In this document: piece after piece, positions 59,998 to 64,000 of the stretch
Layout: each line of letters starts with the position of its first letter
Position numbering within the stretch: the stretch's first letter is position 1
Origin: Amantichitinum ursilacus
Lineage (GTDB): Bacteria; Pseudomonadota; Gammaproteobacteria; Burkholderiales; Chitinibacteraceae
Assembly: GCF_001294205.1 (NCBI RefSeq)
Contig: NZ_LAQT01000006.1
Span: 1-64,000, forward strand
Length of the DNA stretch: 64,000 nt
Direction: 5' to 3'
Notes under the pieces: generated by a model
Seen by the model: the letters and a program-made list of their open reading frames with translations, nothing else
Databases searched by the model: none
Told to the model about the DNA's origin: nothing
Position numbers and translations under genes: made by a program

Positions 59998-61338
59998 ATG
60001 ACGATCCAGCTGACCGCATCCAGTCTGCCACCCGTAACGCATCGCCGCGTATTGGGGCTGGCATTGCCCATGGCCCTGGCCAATCTGACGCAGCCGTTGC
60101 TGGCCGCCGTCGATACCGCCATGGCCGGACATTTGCCGCAATTAGCGGCGCTGGGTGGCGTGGCGTTGGGCGGTGTGTTTTTTAATTTTGTGCTGTGGGG
60201 CTTCGGCTTTTTGCGCATGGGCACTACCGGCCTGGTGGCGCAGGCCCACGGCGCGGGCGACGCGCTGGCGTTACGCGATGCGGTCGTGCGCGCGTTATTG
60301 CTGGCGCTGGGTCTCGGCGTATTGGTGATTGCGCTGCGTGGCCCCTTGCTGGCGTTGGCGCTGCACCTGCTGGGCGGCTCCGCAGCGGTACAGGACGCAG
60401 CGCGTGCTTATGTGCACACGCGCATCTGGTCCGCGCCGATGGCGCTGGCTAACTATGTGGTGCTGGGTTATCTGATTGGCGTGCAGCGAGTGCGGTTGGC
60501 GCTGGCGCTGCAGCTATTGATCAATCTGGCCAACGTGGCGGCAGTGTTTGCCCTGGTGCGTGGCAGCGGTCTGGGCGTAGCGGGCATCGGCGCTGCGACC
60601 GCGATTGCCGATGCGCTGGGCTGTGTAAGTGGGCTGATGCTGTTGTGGCAACAGCGCCCCCACGGCGTCGCGCCTGCACTCCGGCCAGCGCTGTGGCGTG
60701 ATGGTGCGGCGTGGCGCAGATTGGCGGCGTTAAATCGTGATCTGTTTTTGCGCACGATGCTGTTGCTGGGCGCATTTGGCTGGTTTGCCCATGCGGGCGC
60801 CAAAGCGGGCGAGATTACGCTGGCGGCGAATGCGTTGCTGCTTAATTTCCAGACTTTTATGGCGTATGGCCTAGATGGCCTGGCGCACGCGGTTGAAGCG
60901 CTCACGGGCGAGGCCATCGGCGTGCGCGATCGATCGCGGCTGGTGGTGGCCATCCGCCTGAGCGTGTTGTGGGCGTTGGTGTTGGCGCTGATCTTCAGCG
61001 CGGTGTACGCCCTGGCGGGCGCGGACATCATCGATCTACTGACCGACCAGGCGGCGGTGCGCGCGATGACCCTGCGTTATCTGCCGTGGGCCGTGCTGAC
61101 ACCAGTCATTTCGGTGTGGGGATTCATGCTGGATGGTGTATTCATAGGCGCGACGCGCACGCATACGTTGATGCGCTGCATGGCCATTTGTGTGGCGGCG
61201 CTGGCGCTGGGCATGTTGACCTTGCCGCCGCTGTGGGGCAATCACGGGGTATGGCTGGCGCTGATGCTGTTTATGGCGCTGCGCGGCGTAACGCTGGCCA
61301 CGCAGCTACCCCGCTTGTTGAGAACGCTGCGGCAATAG
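59998..61338 (+). CDS. MATE-family efflux transporter (DinF-like)
   Basis: A multidrug/toxin:cation antiporter of 446 aa with twelve membrane helices in two halves. The N-terminal part contains LALPMALANLTQPLLAAVDT and MAGHLPQLAALGGVALGG, and GFLRMGTTGLVAQAHGAGD is the conserved helix 2-3 region. DGLAHAVEALTGEAIG mirrors it in the second half and is typical of the DinF branch. Substrate unknown. It is divergent from the DUF3426 gene and ends at the edge of a tandem repeat array. Confidence 0.9.
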   Translation: MTIQLTASSLPPVTHRRVLGLALPMALANLTQPLLAAVDTAMAGHLPQLAALGGVALGGVFFNFVLWGFGFLRMGTTGLVAQAHGAGDALALRDAVVRALLLALGLGVLVIALRGPLLALALHLLGGSAAVQDAARAYVHTRIWSAPMALANYVVLGYLIGVQRVRLALALQLLINLANVAAVFALVRGSGLGVAGIGAATAIADALGCVSGLMLLWQQRPHGVAPALRPALWRDGAAWRRLAALNRDLFLRTMLLLGAFGWFAHAGAKAGEITLAANALLLNFQTFMAYGLDGLAHAVEALTGEAIGVRDRSRLVVAIRLSVLWALVLALIFSAVYALAGADIIDLLTDQAAVRAMTLRYLPWAVLTPVISVWGFMLDGVFIGATRTHTLMRCMAICVAALALGMLTLPPLWGNHGVWLALMLFMALRGVTLATQLPRLLRTLRQ

Positions 61339-61847
61339 CGTGGGTCTAGCCCCACATTTCAAGCCAATTGCGAGGAACCGCGATACTTGGGAATCCTCTC
61401 GCTAGACCAGCTGGGCCAGCTAGACCCACGGGGCCCACCAAGCCTGCTGGTGAGTCCCGCCCATTTCGCTTTTTTCTTGATGGCTCTGGATGGTGGGTCG
61501 AGACCCACCCCATGCGGTAGCCCGTCGCTTTGCCGCCTGCTGAAGTCGCTGCGGCGATAGGGTGGGTCTAGACCCACCATCCAAAGCCAATTGCAAGGAT
61601 CCGCGATACTCGGGAGTCCTCCCGCTAAACCAGCTGGGCCTGCCAAACCTGCTGGAGAGACCGCCCATTTCGCGTTCTTCTTGATGGCTCTGGATGGTGG
61701 GTCGAGACCCACCCTATGCGGTAGCCCATCGCTTTGCCGCCTGCTGAAGTCGCTGCGGCGATAGGGTGGGTCAAGACCCACCATCCAAAGCCAATTGCGA
61801 GGATCCGCGATACTTGGGAATCCTCCCGCTAGATCCACCCCGTGCCG
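61339..61847. repeat. About 204-bp tandem repeat array after the MATE gene
   Basis: Unit A (61339-61560, diverged), unit B (61561-61764) and a truncated unit C (61765-61833). Each starts with GGTGGGTC-NN-GACCCACC or a decayed form, then CCAAAGCCAATTGC and CGCGATACT. A and B carry a second palindrome (61492-61509, 61696-61713) and end in CGCTGCGGCGATAG. That ending resembles the last bases of the MATE gene (ACGCTGCGGCAATAG, ending at 61338). No gene was found here. Confidence 0.85.
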
Positions 61848-62744
61848 TTATTCCGTGGCTTTGCGGGTGCCGGACAGGCAGACCCAGCCTTCTTCCGCAG
61901 CGGGCGGCAAAAAGTTGAACCACACGCCGTAGATCGCCATTACTTCTTCAGCTTGTTCTTCCAGAATGCCTGACAGCGCGATATGCCCGCCGGCATGCAC
62001 GCGGCCGGCCAGCAGCGGCGCGAGCGTCTTCAGCGGGTTGGTCAGGATGTTGGCCACCACCACGTCATATTCGCGATGCGGTGCGGCGTCGGGCAGATAG
62101 AAATCAACCTGTACGCCGTTTTGCTCTGCGTTTTGACGCGAGGCGATCATCGCTTGCGCGTCGATATCCACGCCATCGGTCGCGCCCGCGCCCAGCTTGC
62201 GCGCGGCAATCGCCAGGATGCCGGAGCCGCAACCGTAATCCAGCACGGTTTCGCCGCCAACAATATTGCGATCCAGCCATTTCAGGCACAAACGTGTGGT
62301 GGGGTGGCTGCCGGTGCCAAAGGCCAGACCGGGGTCGAGCGCGATATTGATGGCATTGCCGGACGGCGCTTCGTGCCACGTGGGCGTAATCCACAGCCGA
62401 TCAGAGATGCGGATCGGGTCGAATTGCGATTGTGTCAGGCGCACCCAATCCTGTTCTTCTACCGTGGACACGGTAAATTTCGGCTGGGCCAGTCCGATGG
62501 CGTTGGCGGCTGCGGCCACGATGAATTCGGGCGCGATGCCTTCATCAAACAGGGCCACCACCACGCTGTGATCCCACATCTGATCCACCGGCTCGCCCGG
62601 TTCGCCAAAAATCGGCTTCTCGTCGGCGGTGCCGGCGGTGGCGTCTTCGATCGAGACGGCCAGCGCGCTCAGATCGAACAAGGCGTCAGACAATGCTTCG
62701 GCACGGTTGGAATCAGTTTCAATACGAAGTTCTTGCCAAGGCAT
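61848..62744 (-). CDS. prmA: Ribosomal protein L11 methyltransferase
   Basis: Trimethylates L11 with S-adenosylmethionine. It is 298 aa. The N-terminal L11-binding domain (MPWQELRIETDSNRAEALSD) and linker are followed by the methyltransferase motif DYGCGSGILAIAARKLGA and NILTNPLKTLAPLL, the NPPY-equivalent. ATG 62744 has GAGG upstream. The accC gene lies directly upstream, the usual accBC-prmA order. Confidence 0.96.
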   Translation of the reverse strand: MPWQELRIETDSNRAEALSDALFDLSALAVSIEDATAGTADEKPIFGEPGEPVDQMWDHSVVVALFDEGIAPEFIVAAAANAIGLAQPKFTVSTVEEQDWVRLTQSQFDPIRISDRLWITPTWHEAPSGNAINIALDPGLAFGTGSHPTTRLCLKWLDRNIVGGETVLDYGCGSGILAIAARKLGAGATDGVDIDAQAMIASRQNAEQNGVQVDFYLPDAAPHREYDVVVANILTNPLKTLAPLLAGRVHAGGHIALSGILEEQAEEVMAIYGVWFNFLPPAAEEGWVCLSGTRKATE

Positions 62745-62846
62745 GTGCAACCTCAGAGCCAAATAACCATTCTCGCATCGCAGCAATACTTAAGAAAAGC
62801 ATGACGTTAGATGCAGTTGCGGATGTCGCAGCAAATGGGAAATAGA

Positions 62847-62876
62847 AAAAACAAAACGGGGCCTCAAGGCCCCGTT
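62847..62876 (-). terminator. Terminator of accC
   Basis: The stem AACGGGGCC / GGCCCCGTT with loop TCAA is followed on the minus strand by TTTGTTTTTT. It separates accC from prmA, so prmA probably has its own promoter in 62745-62846. Confidence 0.88.
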
Positions 62877-62896
62877 GCGATGAACCACCGGCGCGC

Positions 62897-64000
62897 TTAT
62901 GCGTTCTGGGCGGTTTGCGCCTCAACCAGCGCGCGGATTTCCGGCATCTTGTGCTCCAGGTAATGGATGCTGGTGCCGCCTTTGATAAATTCGGCGTCGA
63001 GCAACAATTGCTGGTGCAGCGGGATGTTGGTGTGGATGCCTTGCACCACCGTTTCTGACAGCGCAATGCGCATGCGTGCCATGGCCTGCTCGCGCGTATC
63101 GCCATAAGTGATGATCTTGCCGATCATCGAGTCATAGTTGGGCGGCACAAAATAGCCTTGATACACGTGCGAATCCACGCGTACGCCAGGGCCACCGGGT
63201 GCATGGTAGCTGGTGATGCGGCCCGGGCTCGGTACGAACTTGAGCGGGTCTTCGGCGTTGATCCGGCATTCCATGGCGTGGCCTTTGAGCTTGACGTCCT
63301 TCTGCGTGTAACGCAGTTGTTCGCCCGCAGCCACACGGATCTGTTCCTGCACGATATCGATGCCGGTAATCAGTTCGGTGACCGGATGTTCCACCTGCAC
63401 GCGCGTGTTCATTTCAATGAAATAGAACTCGCCGTTTTCAAACAGGAACTCAAAGGTGCCCGCACCGCGATAACCAATCTTGCGGCACGCTTCAGCGCAG
63501 GCTTCGCCCACGCGTTTGCGTTGCGCATCGGTAATGCCCGGCGCCGGTGCTTCTTCGATCACTTTCTGGTGACGACGCTGCATCGAGCAATCGCGCTCGC
63601 CCAGATAGATGGCGTGACCATGTTGGTCGGCCAGTACCTGGATTTCGATATGCCGCGGGTTTTGCAGGAATTTCTCCATGTAAACCACGGGGTTACCGAA
63701 CGCGGATTGCGCTTCGCTCTTGGTCATCTCCACCGAGCGCAGCAATTCTTCTTCAGCATGCACCACGCGCATACCGCGGCCACCACCGCCGCCAGCGGCT
63801 TTGATGATGACGGGGTAACCGACTTCGCGGCCCAGCTTGAGCACCGAGGCGTCGTCGTCGGGCAGCGCGCCGTCCGAACCCGGCACGCACGGTACGCCGG
63901 CAGCCTTCATCGCGTTTTTGGCCGAAACCTTGTCGCCCATCAGGCGAATCGATTCCGGGGTCGGGCCGATAAAGACAAAGCCCGACTCTTCCACGCGTTG
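62897..64000 (-). CDS. accC: Acetyl-CoA carboxylase biotin carboxylase subunit (partial, N-terminus outside window)
   Basis: Carboxylates biotin on AccB, the first step of fatty acid synthesis. About 368 C-terminal residues are in the window, and the gene runs off the right edge with the frame open. Visible are the ATP-grasp loop [31 protein letters not shown] and [16 protein letters not shown] with catalytic Glu/Asn/Arg. The biotin carboxylase C-terminal domain ([13 protein letters not shown]) is complete. Confidence 0.97.
   Translation of the reverse strand, partial: QRVEESGFVFIGPTPESIRLMGDKVSAKNAMKAAGVPCVPGSDGALPDDDASVLKLGREVGYPVIIKAAGGGGGRGMRVVHAEEELLRSVEMTKSEAQSAFGNPVVYMEKFLQNPRHIEIQVLADQHGHAIYLGERDCSMQRRHQKVIEEAPAPGITDAQRKRVGEACAEACRKIGYRGAGTFEFLFENGEFYFIEMNTRVQVEHPVTELITGIDIVQEQIRVAAGEQLRYTQKDVKLKGHAMECRINAEDPLKFVPSPGRITSYHAPGGPGVRVDSHVYQGYFVPPNYDSMIGKIITYGDTREQAMARMRIALSETVVQGIHTNIPLHQQLLLDAEFIKGGTSIHYLEHKMPEIRALVEAQTAQNA

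Noticed and set aside
61339-61847. The tandem array as a CRISPR
   Set aside because: Units are about 204 bp with no short unique spacers and no cas genes nearby.

Overview
The window is high-GC DNA from a free-living Betaproteobacterium, most likely of the order Neisseriales (Chitinibacteraceae or Chromobacteriaceae type). This placement is inferred from gene content and order, not from a database search. The evidence is: an earP-efp pair with Arg32-type EF-P; the dapB/bamE/fur arrangement; aat-bpt; the fliA-motC flagellar pair; a betaproteobacterial proteasome homologue; and two PEP-CTERM proteins. I found no rRNA, tRNA, CRISPR array, transposase or prophage gene. Nearly everything is chromosomal housekeeping DNA, and the accessory signal sits in intergenic repeats.

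Layout: 1-1.0 kb is repeat-rich intergenic DNA. 1.0-6.7 kb holds a PEP-CTERM protein, earP-efp and the uvrB-truC operon. 7.1-13.3 kb is an acetate block: acs, a divergent aquaporin, yjcH-actP and a LysR regulator. 13.4-19.8 kb holds rpmB-rpmG, ftsK, motC, fliA, rsgA and a pterin dehydratase. 19.8-24.5 kb holds an M48 protease, a DUF4126 protein, orn, pncC coupled to a proteasome homologue, and hslO. 25.3-27.9 kb is an SsuABC-type ABC transporter. 27.9-34.5 kb holds a DUF924 protein, trpS, a BaiN-like flavoprotein, dapB, bamE, fur and aat-bpt. 34.6-39.2 kb holds an M30-like lipoprotein peptidase, prlC and a gamma carbonic anhydrase. 40.1-45.1 kb holds a phytase-esterase-like PEP-CTERM protein and an SDR/unknown/SDR operon divergent from an AraC regulator. 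45.2-54.1 kb is a PTS EIIA gene with a tiny coupled gene, divergent from a complete kdpFABCDE operon. 54.1-64 kb holds a phosphoethanolamine transferase, a TbpB-like lipoprotein, tpx plus a cysteine-less tpx paralogue, a DUF3426 protein, a MATE transporter, prmA and the 3' part of accC.

Best leads: (1) a cysteine-free, collinear Tpx paralogue directly upstream of the active tpx. (2) A 27-bp element with a TGAT-N7-ATCA dyad shared by the acs and yjcH-actP upstream regions (22/27 identical), a candidate acetate-regulon operator. (3) An EIIA-Ntr-like gene with a coupled 69-aa gene facing kdp, plus a second 30-aa membrane peptide ahead of KdpF and a KdpE-like site between them. (4) A candidate Pho box with a matching -10 before the phytase-like esterase. 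(5) A family of 18-bp palindromes (GGTGGGTC-NN-GACCCACC) that occurs alone, inside tandem arrays, and as the end of a roughly 400-bp composite repeat present three times.
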